Of a stretch of DNA of 64,000 bases, positions 12,399-24,115 are shown piece after piece (within the stretch, counting starts at the first letter, position 1; every line of letters starts with the position of its first letter). Made by a program: the position numbers and the translations under genes. The notes beneath the pieces were generated by a model. That model was not told where the DNA came from. It worked only from the letters and a program-made list of their open reading frames with translations, and ran no database searches. This stretch comes from Agelas oroides (taxonomy: Eukaryota > Porifera > Demospongiae > Agelasida > Agelasidae), in contig OX422196.1 in the NCBI GenBank assembly GCA_949130485.1, positions 6,200,054 to 6,264,053 of the forward strand. The letters run 5' to 3'.

Positions 12399-12579
12399 TG
12401 TACAGTGATTGTAGTACAGTTCTGTGTGTAGCCAAGCCACTCACATGCATTAGGCCTTAAATTGTGTATTAATTCGCCACACCCCTTTCACGTAGCCTCG
12501 TTCCCAGGCCCAGCGCGTTCGTCGCTTGCAGTACTGCAAGCGACGAACGCGCAGGGCCTGGGAACGAGGCTACCTTTGT
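12399..12579. promoter_or_regulatory. Divergent promoter region of receptor A and AAR2
   Basis: Only about 180 bp separate the start codons of receptor A (minus) and AAR2 (plus), so both promoters must share this interval or lie within the genes. No TATA box was seen. Nearly half of the interval is an 80-bp palindrome (12493-12572). Any AAR2 transcript with a normal 5' leader would contain all or part of that palindrome. Confidence 0.6.
12493..12572. mobile_element. 80-bp near-perfect palindrome of the TAGCCTCG family
   Basis: It reads TAGCCTCGTTCCCAGGCC, then GCGCGTTCGTCGCTTGCAGT, followed by the inverse of both, ending GGGAACGAGGCTA. The arms are almost perfectly complementary with practically no loop, consistent with a young insertion. 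The flanks (CCTTTCACG / CCTTTGTAT) share only their first five bases, so a target duplication is doubtful. The core GTCGCTTGCAGTA recurs in other family members. Confidence 0.85.
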
Positions 12580-15500
12580 ATGTGTGTGACGGCGATGGAT
12601 CAGGAGGTGGCTAGGCGGTTATTTGCAGAGGGCGCTGCCCTGGTGCTGCTGGATGTTCCCGAGAGGACGGAGGTGGGCATTGACTACAACTGCTGGAGCG
12701 TGGGGCCGAGGTTCAAGGGAATCAAAATGATTCCCCCTGGCTTCCACTTTGTCTTCTACAGGTAGGTCAGGTTGTTTATTTCCAGGCATATTATCGCAGT
12801 TTTCTTAGCACACACATAGCTCCTAACAATAGCCCAACATCTTTGTGTGTGCGTGTCAGAGTGGGGAGAAGGAGCACCGGATATTTTAATTAACGCGCAC
12901 CCAGACCAGTTGTAGTCTCCTAGTCTCGTCCCCAGACCCCACCCTCTCACGAGGAGAAACGGTCTGGTGAGCCAAGTCGAATTTCTTGGGCTTGTGCACA
13001 TCATCATTGGTAAAAATGGACCCCCCAAAATTGGTTCCCCCCGGAACTAATTTTTCGATAAATAAGGACCCCCCGGAACTTATTTTATTGCAAAATATGG
13101 ACTCCCTCTGAAAAATTTGGACTACCTCCCACAGATGAAAGAACATAGACCCTGAACATATTTCACTTGCAAAACGTGGCGCAGTGGCATATCTAGGAGG
13201 TTTCCGAGGTTTCTGGAAACTACTCAGGCCCGTCAGTTCAGCAGCACGCAATGTACTGTAGTCTCATTCCTGGCTGCACGCAACGGTCAGTTTCCGCATA
13301 CATTGTGCAAAGTTTGCAACGAACGCACGTTTCGAACGCTGCGTGGGGCCGCTGAGGCGTACTCACGAAAAGCAGTCATTCATTTTTCTAGATATTCAAC
13401 TGTGAACTCCAGTAATGTCCTTAGTAGTCACTGATTTTCTTTCGTGTGGCTGGCCTGTAGTGGGAACAAATTTTTCAGAAAAGTTCATTCCGGGGGGAAC
13501 CAATTTTAGGGGGGTTCAAATTAAACGTGATATGCACACTTTTGTGACAGTATCACCTAGCAACGTTCAAAATATTTTACACCAAACCCACTCAAGAAAG
13601 GTACAGATACTCAAGTAGATTTGAAAAATTTTACTGTTGTAAGGGAAGTGCTACGTAATAATCACCGATCTCGCAATCTCATTGGTCATTACCACTTTTG
13701 GGAAATAAGCCCAAGAAATTCGACTTCGTTCAACAGACTGTTTCTCGCTGGGAGGCGTGCGCGGGCTGGGCACAGACCAGTAGTCTCCCAGGCTAGACTC
13801 TCATGCGAAAGTCTGGCCCATGAGACTAGACTAGTAGCCTAGTTATGACCCAGAGGACACTCCAAGGGCAATAATTGTGGATACAGGTTACAATAATGGC
13901 TCTATGAACTAACTCACAGCAGACACAAGATGATGTAATCTAGGCAATGGTGACATGGAGAACCAACTTTGACTATAAGTTGAAGCCATCTGGCTAGTCA
14001 AATTATTATGAGTCACCTTGCAGGCTAAACTTGCAAGTTACCAGTTCCAACACTAGGACTAGGTGAGTCACAAGAAGCCATTTAGACTGCTGGACATCTT
14101 TAGCTTTGTCGAAAACCCATCATACCCACAATTTGCAACTTTGTCCATAAAGCCATTCTTTTAGCTTGTATCCACGCTTCTTGAGTCAGTTTATTGTCAC
14201 TATCAAGTGACAGTGTCTCCCTCTTCTGTAACCTAACCTGATTCTCTGTTGAATCGGTCACTCTTCTTTTGCCTCATATCAAGCATTTCCCTTTCTCCAT
14301 CTTTTTTTTTTTTGTTGTCCATTTCTCTCATCTCTGGTCCTCGTCCCTCACTCCTTGCACTTATGTTGCCAGTGCAGTAAGCAGACAGGGGCAGTCAGCA
14401 CCAAGAACAGGATTCTTCCACTGCTTCAAACGCCAAGAGGTAATTTATTCACGGGGTAGTCAATTACATACCTCCTATAGATGCATTTGTGACCGAGACC
14501 AAAATGGAGTCAAGTGATAAGCATCGGGACCAAGATAGCAGCCTCCACACAGTAAAAATCAATGTATCAATGATACTAAGGAGGCATGGCTACCTTTTTG
14601 CCCTATGAACCACTGTTAAGTCAAGCAATCCAGCTCAATTTTGGCCAATCAAACACCTCAACAGGTGACATACATTATAATTATAAGTGACTATCTTTTG
14701 TTATTGTACGTTGCTAGGTGGTTGCTAAGGTTGTTAGTGTACATTAAATCTGCTATACAAACCCACAACTTCCCACCAGTACATGCAAGAGTGCAATAAC
14801 TCCAGGGTATTGTTTACAGCCATTCTCGGATGAACAATCAATGAACCACATCTCCCTCAATGAAAAGGGCAGGCCTAGATGTTATTGCAAAGACACCCAC
14901 TGTGCAGGATGCATGTCGGCCAATACCAGGCCTCATTAGCTACGCTAGGATGACTGGGAGATGGGAACTGTCATCTCTTGCACAAAATGCAGTCAGGTGT
15001 CGGGCCTTATCCATACGACAGGTAGTAGGTCCTCAGCTGTCCTTTGAAAACTGTTGCTGCAATGTTAAGTGTTGTGGGTGTCCTCAAATGATTTGAAAGG
15101 ATATACCCATATAAGGACAATGAGATCAACTGTTTTTTCAGAGTGTCCTACACCAGTGACAATGCCGGGAGGATCTACTGCATCCCAGACTTCCACAGGT
15201 GTGGTGAAAACATTTTTATATGGGTATATCCTTTGAGGACACCCACAACACTTAACATTGCAGCAACAGTTTTCAAAGGACAGCTGAGGACCTTCTACCT
15301 GTCGTATAGATAAGGCCCGACACCAGTGACAATGCCGGGAGGATCTACTGCATCCCAGACTTCCACAGGTGTGGTGAAAACATTTTCCCGCGGTACCAGC
15401 ACACAAACAGGGTAGTAACAAGCTTACCCTCGTACTTGGTGTCCGGAAAAACATTAAGAGGCTAGTAACAAATAACAAGCTGCAGTGGCTAGTTGCGTTC

Positions 15501-18500
15501 AATTTGCCAGGGCTGAATGACTCTACAACCACCTAGCAATACACAATGAATCACTTACATCCCTCACATGATACACATACCTCACTGGGGCATGTCACCA
15601 CAACCACTGACTCCCATAATTATCTGGCGGTAGTTCGTTTGAGGTTCAGATTTTTCCTAACAGTAGTATAGGGATGCATACACTTCCCCCTTTTCCTTCT
15701 ACCGCTTCCTCCCCTCCTCTCCCCCTCTTCTCCCCTTCTCCCAGGTGTTGGTAAGGCGATGGGATCCATACACAGAGGATCTCACCGATGAAGGCATAAG
15801 CCATGAAGATGCTGAAAGGATAAGAATTGGTATGAACATTTTACACTGTACAGGTCTTTGCCCTTAACTTCCATGAAGAATGAGTTCTGCTATAAACAAA
15901 GGCACATAGGCATGAGTATGAGGCTTGTGTGTCACTTCATGTTAGTCTGTGACTCGTGCACACAGGTAACAGATTTTGACAGATGTCTCATGTACCATTG
16001 GTACGTTGCAGGTCTGAAAGACTTGGACCGCTCATTGGGAGCCTATCCGTACGACTCACTGAAGAAGTGGGTGTCCCTCACTAATCACATATCAGAAGAC
16101 TTGGTTGCCAGGTAAGGCCCTAGCGCTCCATACCTTTACTCATGGCCTGAGGTTCTGGTTGGTGGCTTTCAAGTGAAGACCAGTTGTGTATTCTACCTTA
16201 GAGCTACATAGTCTCATACCACAAGGAAGATGGTCTGGTGAACCAAGTCAAACTTCTTGAGCTATCATGCACTTTTGTGTAACCTAGCAACATTCAAAAC
16301 ATTTTGTACCACACTCACTCGAAAAATGTTGGGGTACCCAGCAAAATTGTACTGCTGCTGTAAGGGAAATGTACGTAATAATTAATGATCTCACAATCTC
16401 ATTGGTCCTTACCACACTTGGTAATAGGCACAAGAAAATCAACTTCGTTCACCAGATTGTTTCTAACCGGGAGGTGCATGTGGGCTGGGCACGAGAAGGC
16501 CCACTAATAGTGTGGTTACAACGCTAGTGAAGAACAGCAAGGATGCTTGTGTTTGCTCCACTATCTTGTGCATAGCCAGCACTGCTCTTGCTCAGTCACC
16601 ATGAGCTTAGAAGCAGTACATGTAGCTGTCCACTAAGTTTGTCTTCACCTCTTATTCCTCAGGGTCCAGCCTACCAGTGGTAAGGTATCCTCAGTGACCC
16701 AGCTGCAGCCTGAGGAACTGTCTCCTTCCTCAATGAGCTGTAAGAAGAGAGATCGGCATATGTATTTTAGCAGACTGATAGATGCATTTACTCTGCTATG
16801 GTGGCTTGTGGCTATATATGTTTACCATTGGCCTAGTCAAGAATAGTTTTTTATTTTCTAGTGTCTTCAAGTGACTCTGGACAGCCGACTGACCAACGTT
16901 CTGTCAGTGAGAGTGAAGGAGGGGGAGGAGGGGGTGGTAGGAGAGTAAAAGAAGAAGGAGGAGGAGGGGGAGGGTCAGATGATGCTCAAAGTCAGTGCAC
17001 ACCTGGAGGTGTGTTTGCTGGAGTGGGAGAGTTCCCTCCCACTGTGAAGGGAAAAACAGGATCACAACATCAGCTACCAGAGTTGAAGTACAAAGCTGAA
17101 GCTGCACTTAGGTGAGTCTATTGTTCTTGAAATACTCTCAGTGATCAACAGTCTTCCAGTCACCTGCCTGCACTGGGTAGAGCACCATCACAGTATGTAG
17201 CTAGTCTTTCCACAGGAGTGAAATAGATGTGGGAGGAGCTAGCATAGTTACCAGGCCTTCTCAGCCCAGCAGAAGGTCTGGTAATTGACCACCCTTTGTA
17301 CCTTCTGCTTCTTAATAAAGCTACCTCTATGCAGCTCACTCAACAGCAGGGTACACATGCCAACTGATCAATAACAGGGTGTGGGAAGGTCCTGGAATGT
17401 GGCTAACATTATAGTTAACATACTTCACTCATAGTAGCACACTTGTTACTGCTGTGAGTCTTGTCGTAAAACGATCAACTCTTACATGACATTGTGCTTC
17501 TATCATGATCCAGAGCAAGAAATCTAAAGTGTTACTCATTCCTCAGACAAAATTTTAACGCACAACAAAACATTTTAACCTACATAGGTGCAATCAAGTT
17601 ATGTGTGTCTACTGTGTTAATCCCTGATATGTGCACAGGTTCTCAGCAATCCCCTCTCATAAGTACCCTGAGGGGTCCACCCCCTCCCAAGTCACACACT
17701 ACCACCTCGACCTCAGCTACACCCTGGATACCATGCTAAGGACACAATACAATAACCGTATGTACATAAATTTTAACATAATTTTCAATTAATTAATTTT
17801 GTTTTTACTCCCACTTATGACTTAGTGAATAGTAACACCTTCCCACGCTATTCAGTTGCAGGTCATACTGTACCTAGATGACTGTGTAGAAACCATTGTG
17901 AGAGTGGCACACCTTTACAGCTGTTGAGAAAAGAATTATGGCTTGTTAAGAAGCATCCCCATGAGTTTGAGTTTGTCTGACTCTTGTACTTCATTTCTCC
18001 CGCAGGTGATCAGGAGCTGCTTGGAGAGCTCCAACTTACTTTCATATGTTTCCTGGTGGGCCACGGTAAGATTGTCATGTATCGTCATATTTCAGCAGGC
18101 ATAGTCTGAGTCCACCTAACAGACAGACAGCTTAACAGACACAAGTTTCAGAGGTGATCCAAAAGCCCGGATACTTTAATATGAGTGCTAAAGAATACGT
18201 ACATGTGCTTGAATACCTGCATGTATATATTGGATGGAGGTTATAAATGATTGAGCTCTCTTAAATTTGATGTTTGAGAGTGAGCTAGGTTGTTCATCAA
18301 ATTTCATTCTTGAACAGTTTTGTGAACTACCTTACAGTATGCAGTTAGCTATGTCAGCCTATGTGTGTCATATTTTACATTTATAGTGTATGATGCGTTT
18401 GAGCACTGGAAGAACCTAGTGAAGTTGCTCTGCTCCTGTGAAGAGGCACTCAGCACTCATAGGGAACTCTTCAGCAGCTTCATATGTACGTATAAACTTC

Positions 18501-19466
18501 TTAAGAAAAGGTGTCCTGACAAATAATGTCTAGATGGTTTAGCTGTTCTGACAGATTTCTGCATGGTCCTTGTTAAAGTATGTGGTACAGTGGTAGTCAC
18601 GGTTGACTGAATGCTTCAATCAATAGCCATGCAAAGGTCCTCCTCCAATGTAGTTGTGCATGGCTATAGACCGTGTGCCTAAATATATAAATAGTGGTGT
18701 TGTTTCTTCACTTTTGCCTTGGTGATGACTGAAACATTTCGTCAAAACATTGGCAACAAGTCATCCAATGTACAGAGAACCTGGCCTCGTACCCAGTCCT
18801 CCACCACAGCTATCGTTGCTAGCAGTACGAATAATGTGGAGGATAATTCTCACCAGGCCTCCTCCACGTCATTCGTACTGCAAGCGACGATAGCTGTGGT
18901 GGAGGACTGGGAACAAGGAGGCTACAGAGAACCTTTATTCCAGTGTGGTACCCTCTCAGTTAACAATGTGCTTGGTGTGTTTACAGCTATGCTGCATTTT
19001 CAACTGAAGGAGATACCTGAAGACTTTTTTGTTGACATTGTGTCAAAGAACAACTTTCTCACAGTAGTGTTGCAGGTATGGTGCATGATTAGTATATACT
19101 TGTTGCACTACTTAAAGAGGCCACTCTTTACCATGTCAAGAATGGGGATACAGTTTGGTTTCCAAAGTCTGTGTTTTAGAAACAGCAACTCGGTAACCAG
19201 TAAAATCCGAAACTTTACCTTCTTGGTAAAAGCTGACTGACCAAGACACACTGTACACAGTTAGGATGTGTGATCCATTCGTTACCAGTAAGTTTCCTCT
19301 CTTCATCCTCATGCAGACCTTTTTCTCAAATCTGGAGGAGTCAACCACAGCAGACAAAGCCCTGGTGAAGCGGGGTCTCCAGTTCAGGGAGAACCTTACC
19401 AAGAAATACAAATGGGATTTCTCATCAGAACCAGAGGACTATGCCCCCACAATTGTGGAAACTTGA
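12580..19466 (+). CDS. AAR2: AAR2 splicing factor homolog (U5 snRNP assembly)
   Basis: AAR2 binds Prp8 during cytoplasmic U5 snRNP maturation. Eleven exons join in frame with GT..AG introns: 12580-12761, 14373-14439, 15745-15829, 16012-16111, 16663-16739, 16862-17111, 17639-17757, 18006-18065, 18387-18485, 18987-19075, 19317-19466; 425 residues (human 384). Family signatures: [93 protein letters not shown]-like [13 protein letters not shown], and the ending [21 protein letters not shown] chose ATG 12580 over 12595 because it leaves five residues before MDQEV, as in human AAR2 (MAAVQ-MDPEL). Exon 6 carries an extra Gly/Glu-rich insert (GGGGGGG tracts), which explains the greater length. Introns hold several inverted-repeat elements. 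Confidence 0.95.
12921..13779. mobile_element. TAGTCTCG-family element with a second element nested inside
   Basis: The outer element starts TAGTCTCGTCCCCAGACCCC and shares most of its sequence with the copies at 31742 and 36424 (GAAACGGTCTGGTGA, TTGGTCATTACCACTTTTGG, AAGCCCAAGAAATTCGACTT). GTAGTCTCC flanks it at 12912-12920 and 13780-13788. About 500 bp at roughly 13013-13521 are absent from the other copies and have their own inverted ends (GGACCCCCCAAAATTGGTTCC against GGGGAACCAATTTTAGGGGGG), so a different element inserted into this one. It lies in AAR2 intron 1. Confidence 0.8.
14999..15390. repeat. Long inverted repeat with an internal tandem duplication
   Basis: The left arm (about 15000-15115) and right arm (about 15215-15322) are inverse copies (GTTGCTGCAATGTTAAGTG on the left, CACTTAACATTGCAGCAAC on the right). 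A 65-bp block starting CACCAGTGACAATGCCGGGA occurs both in the spacer (from 15152) and after the right arm (from 15320), so arm plus spacer was probably duplicated and inverted. It lies in AAR2 intron 2. Confidence 0.85.
16209..16503. mobile_element. Degenerate copy of the 310-bp TAGTCTCG-family element
   Basis: It shares GGTCTGGTGAACCAAGTC, TGTAACCTAGCAAC, ATCTCACAATCTCATTGGTC and CTTCGTTCACCAGA with the copy at 36424-36739, but the right end is worn (GGGCACGAGAA) and no target duplication is visible. It lies in AAR2 intron 4. Confidence 0.7.
18782..18924. mobile_element. Palindromic element, 143 bp, perfect 9-bp duplication
   Basis: The arms pair CAGTCCTCCACCACAGCTAT with ATAGCTGTGGTGGAGGACTG, and a second internal pair holds the GTACTGCAAGCGACGA core. 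The exact 9-mer CAGAGAACC flanks it (18773-18781 and 18925-18933). It lies in AAR2 intron 9. Confidence 0.9.
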
Positions 19467-19845
19467 CAGAGTCTCATAATGTTATATTGTTTACAATGAA
19501 CATTTGTGCAATTTATGACAGCCCCTGCATTAGGTCAAAATCCAGCCTTGTTCCCAGGATCTAGTATTTGATGGCTTGCAGTACAAAAGTTGCAGTTTTC
19601 AAAACACCTTTTCCTAAGTTCTGAGTTCTCTTGTCTTTCAAAACTGGATAGTGAGTTGGGAATGAAGCTAGTCTGTCAAGACATTTCATTGCAAAATTTC
19701 CAGCCACATCAGAGACGATTTTCCATGGGGAGATCATTGAACATAAGCTAGTTTCTCTCAGCTAGCCACCTGTTCCACCCACAGCACGCAGCACTTTTTT
19801 TTTACGTGGCTTCAGTGCGGCGCGCGCGATTAATCTGCTGCTGGG
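19467..19845. other. AAR2-GLUT intergenic interval
   Basis: AAR2 and the sugar transporter are in the same orientation, 379 bp apart. The interval contains a worn transposon fragment (GCCTTGTTCCCAGGAT at 19548, GGCTTGCAGTAC at 19572) and presumably the AAR2 3' end plus the transporter promoter. No TATA box or canonical AATAAA was recognised. Confidence 0.5.
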
Positions 19846-22652
19846 ATGGAGTTTGGTATCAACTACTCAGAGAAGCAGCCACTTCTGGGAGGTGCATCAG
19901 AACCAAACAGAAACACTCAGGCTCAGCGGAGTGGAAATGCAGCCGTGTACAGCCGCCGCAAGTCATCAACTGCGAAGCTAGCTGTAGAACGGCTGGTCAG
20001 AACTCGAGAGAGACTTTGGGCTACCGCCATTTCAGCTTCTGTGGCAGCCATACCTACATTACTGGTTGGGTATACATTGGGTTATCCCTCTTCCACTATT
20101 CCACAGCTGCAGGCTCTTCCATCAGGTCGCCAGTTCGGTGATCTGCTCACTGCCCTCTTCGGGGTGAGTGAGATAGCTATGAATGCCCTTGTCACGATTA
20201 ACTAATTATATATGCGCCAAACCCAAACCACAAAATCAATTAAGAAGTAAAGCTAAGTAGTTTGTGGTAAGGAAGCCCAGTACCGGTGAGATAATTGCCA
20301 AATCAGCCAATCAGATTGTGCTGTGAAATTCTGTGGCGGTACAACATGTATTCACCAGACCCCCCCCTTCCTCTTGGAGGGTTGAAGGGGGGTCTGGGTA
20401 CGAGACTAGACTAGCCTGTCGTTAGCTAGCTACTGGTAAAGCATAATCTACTTTGTCTTAGCAGGAGCTTATTCATAAGTTCCTGGTCTTAGCCAGTATT
20501 CAATTTTGCAAGGTCAACACAAAATACTGTAGCAGGTAGGCAGTCATTATTCATTATTCATTATGTTACTAGCACATGCTCTGCACATCTACAGCACTAT
20601 AAGCCATTAAATGTGGGTGTGTCATGGATTGGAAGGTGATAATGACAGTTGAGCCGGCAGGTCTCAAGTGAAGTGGGGCACTAATGCAAAACAAATCTAC
20701 TTTGCATGGCCTAAACCTGCATAGTCACCAGCCCCTACCTTATGTAGCAGTTTGACATATCCATACTAATCTGCAACTCCACTTGTTAATTTACATCTCC
20801 AAACATTTGCCATTCTAGTGTATGATATGAACTCACTTAACTTATCATGACCTAATGGATTGACATGTGATACCAATTGCTGTAGTGCCCCTATGCCAAG
20901 CAATGCATGTGGGTAGATTGGATACTTTGGGAGAATACTCCTGCTTGGATTGTTATTTACATACAGGCCTTCGCACCAGTTGGAGCATTGTTTGGTGGCC
21001 CTATTGCAGGTGTGATTGCAGACCGCTGGGGGAGGAAGTTAGCCCTCTTGCTTGCAGGGGTGCCCTACCTGGTTGGGTACCTGATGATGACCCTAGCCCA
21101 TCTGATAGGAGACGTAGCTGCCTTCAAGGCTGTGCTACTCACTGGGAGGCTGCTAACTGGTGTGGGCTTGGGATGGTCCTGCCTTGCTGTGCCTGTAAGA
21201 GAACAACTTTGTCACAAGCATTAAACTCTGTGTTTGGTACACAATCAAGTAGTCATTGCAGCTAAGCCAGAATAATTTGAGTACTTGCAGCTAAGGTAGA
21301 GATTACTGTCCCACATGGTATGGATTAACTATGTTACCCAATGGGTTAACTTAACACATGTGCATAGCTTCATAGCTCACACGGGCACTAACCATAGTGC
21401 TCAACCAGTCCAGCAGATGTGTGGACCATGTGCAAAATCTGATGATAGTGTGGTTTGTTCTGTTGTTGTATTAACTATTGTGTAACCATTCAATGTATGT
21501 GTAGTAACAGCACGTCAGCCAATGTGACAGCAAATGACCTTCCAACTTCCATGCTGTGCTATTATGCAGGTTTACCTTGGAGAGATCTCATCAGCCAAAC
21601 TGAGAGGTATCTTTGGGTCATTCGCTCAACTATTTTTATCACTTGGTGTGCTACTTGTCTACAGCATAGGCTCTATTGGGAGCTTCCAATACTACTATGT
21701 TGCTCTGATAGCAGCCGGCTTTACTGCAGTGTTTGAATTGATGATGGTATGGTTCAAGGAAACACCGAGATGGCTGCTTTCAAATGGCTGCGAGGACGAA
21801 ACAATTGCCGTACTACGTTTCCTACGAGGACCAGAAAATGGATTTGAGAAGGAACTGAATGATATGAAAGAAAATCTCTCAGGAAATACCAATCTGAGCT
21901 GGCTCCAAGTTTTGAAAGAGTTCAAGAGAAGAAGTGTGCTAATTCCATTCCTAATCATGGCATTCATAATGTTCTTTCAGCAGGTCGGTGGCCTCAATGC
22001 TATCTCAGCTTACATTGAAATCATCTTTAAAGATGCAAATGTCCCACATCCCGAGTTGGCCCCTATATATGCAGTAGGTGTGGCTGGACTTGTTGCAGGA
22101 TTTGTTGCCACAATTGTGATGGATATTTTTGGTCGTAAATTTCTTCTGATCGTCAGTGGAATAGGCACACTGCTAGGCACTACATTACTCGGTACCCACT
22201 TTTTCATAACCAGGCCATCAGTTTGTCAAAACAGCACCAACCTGACAGCTACATTAGAACAGAACTCTCCATCCTTGCAAGACTCAACCAATGTTTCTTG
22301 TAACCCTCAATATGCTCCTTTGGCCATTGTTGGTATCGTTGTTTACACGGTGCTCTTTTCTATTGGTTGGGGTCCGGTTCCTTGGGTGCTTCTTGGTGAG
22401 CTATTGCCCTTGCAAGTCAGGGGAGTGGCAAGTGGGATAGTCACCTTCATCAGCTGGGGGACTGCTGCCATAGTTACCGGCTTCTACCCAAAGTATGCCC
22501 AATCAGTTCAACTATGGTTTGCTTGGTGGTCATTTTCAGTTTTGAACCTGGCCTCTGTCCTCTTTGTTGTGTTGTTTGTCTGTGAAACGAAAGAGAAAAG
22601 TCTAGAGGAAATACAGCGAAAGTTTGAAGGAAAGAGAAGAACTAATAGTTAG
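19846..22652 (+). CDS. Class III GLUT (GLUT8/6-like) sugar transporter
   Basis: A facilitative sugar transporter of the SLC2 family (major facilitator superfamily, 12 membrane segments). Exons 19846-20163, 20967-21194 and 21570-22652 join in phase 0 to give 542 residues. Signatures: LGYPSSTIPQLQ after segment 1, DRWGRKLALL (the D-x-x-GRR/K motif), GRLLTGVGLG, VYLGEISSAKLRG, ETPRWLLS, the substrate-pocket QQVGGLNAISAYIE, MDIFGRKFLL, GWGPVPWVLLGELLPLQVRG and CETKEKSLEEIQ. The large extracellular loop with glycosylation sites (NSTNLT, NVS) lies before segment 10, as in class III. The N-terminus contains SEKQPLLG, an acidic dileucine sorting motif at the same place as ETQPLLG in mammalian GLUT8, so storage in endosomes or lysosomes is likely. 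Assignment to GLUT8 rather than GLUT6 or GLUT10/12 rests on overall resemblance only. Confidence 0.93.
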
Positions 22653-24115
22653 GTTCATAATTAATGATATACCAGTGTCATATTGGTTGTACTCATTTTA
22701 TTTTGAGATATAGAATATTTCAGTTTCTTTTGTATGGGCTTGTAAATTTATTTACATGTAGTGTGTATATCTACAAGACAGGTTGCCTGTCCAAAGTGGA
22801 ATCTTTTTTACCATCTTAATTGATTTAAGGTTTCTCATGTCAGAGGGAGAATTGAGCTTGAAAGGTGTCCTCTAAGAGGCCTTCTCTTATTGTGTGCTCC
22901 AGTATTTACTTAAGTTCCTGTTTGTTGTGTATGTTGGTTCCACATTACTGGTATCTACTTCCTGCATGTCAGCTTAAGAAGCTCCAATATTGCGCAATAT
23001 GGGCCTCTACAACAGGAAACGCTCTCTTCATTTTGTTGTCATAGAGATTGGGGAGCTAGGTTGCGGTATTAGAATTAGACTGCCCACTTCCAAATGATCA
23101 TGTACACGTACTAGTAATAATGACAATTGGCCAATACATATACCCTGGACACTCAACCATGCAGTTGGAAATAATTGATGATGTTCATGAATCTTACTTC
23201 ATGAGACAGGGGATATATAATTATATGGACAGCTAGGCTATTGAGCTTAGCAGAATGTCTAATTGGTAATGTCCATCAGGCATTTTACTGCATTTGGTTT
23301 GTCATTATTGACTATAACTAATGATGGCAAGTATAAAGATTCCTTTGGTAGTCCAAAGGGTTTCTCTGCATGGTGTTTCTATAGAAAGTGAACACTGAGA
23401 CATCCACTAGCTATATCTGAATATATCAAGTAGAATTGAGACACCTTAGCCATGTTTCGGCAAAACATGTTTTTAGTAACAGGATAAAATAACAAAAATA
23501 TTTTAAATAGAATTGGAACATGACTAAGGTTCCATTTTTACTTGGTATGTTCACAGATAGATCAGCTAGATAGATAGTGGCCAGAGGGGAGTTGAGATGG
23601 CCGCATGTCAGTATAGGGAAAACCAACTGGAGATGCCTCTTAAATACTTCTCTCACATAAATCACTCACACCTGAGCGCTGGGAATAAGGCTAACATGAT
23701 TACGCATGAGTGCAGTGTTGTTAATTAAGGGGTGTCATTAATATGGGTTCCACTGTACCGCTATTAGCTTGCACTCACTGGAAGGCTCTGGCAATTGTAG
23801 TCTCTATAGTTGCATGATCATGCCTTTTAAGCCACATGTCGTGGCTGTACTCTTGGCAAGAGGATACACACATCATGCAACACATGGTAGGTACATAGCT
23901 CTAGAAATGTTTCAATACAGACCATTTACCAGTATGCATAATTGTAATACTTGATGATAATGCCTTCACTACTCGTGTAATTCTGGTCATCAATGCATAC
24001 CAGTACCATGGGTTATACAACACACTGCATATAGCACATAATATTCATGCCTGGCACAAATCAAATACCATACTGAAGCTTGATGATAATGTATAAAGGA
24101 GTACTGAATAATGTA
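22653..24115. other. Intergenic region between convergent genes
   Basis: It separates the 3' ends of the GLUT (plus) and receptor B (minus). No gene or RNA was recognised. A lone transposon half-site (GCGCTGGGAATAAGGCTAAC) lies near 23677-23696. Confidence 0.5.

Noticed and set aside
14860..15532. Frames of 78 and 155 codons around 15 kb
   Set aside because: They come from the two arms of the inverted repeat in AAR2 intron 2, which explains their shared peptides.
18719..19240. Open frame of 173 codons on the plus strand
   Set aside because: It reads through a palindromic transposon in AAR2 intron 9 and then through exon 10; only 18987-19075 of it is real coding sequence.
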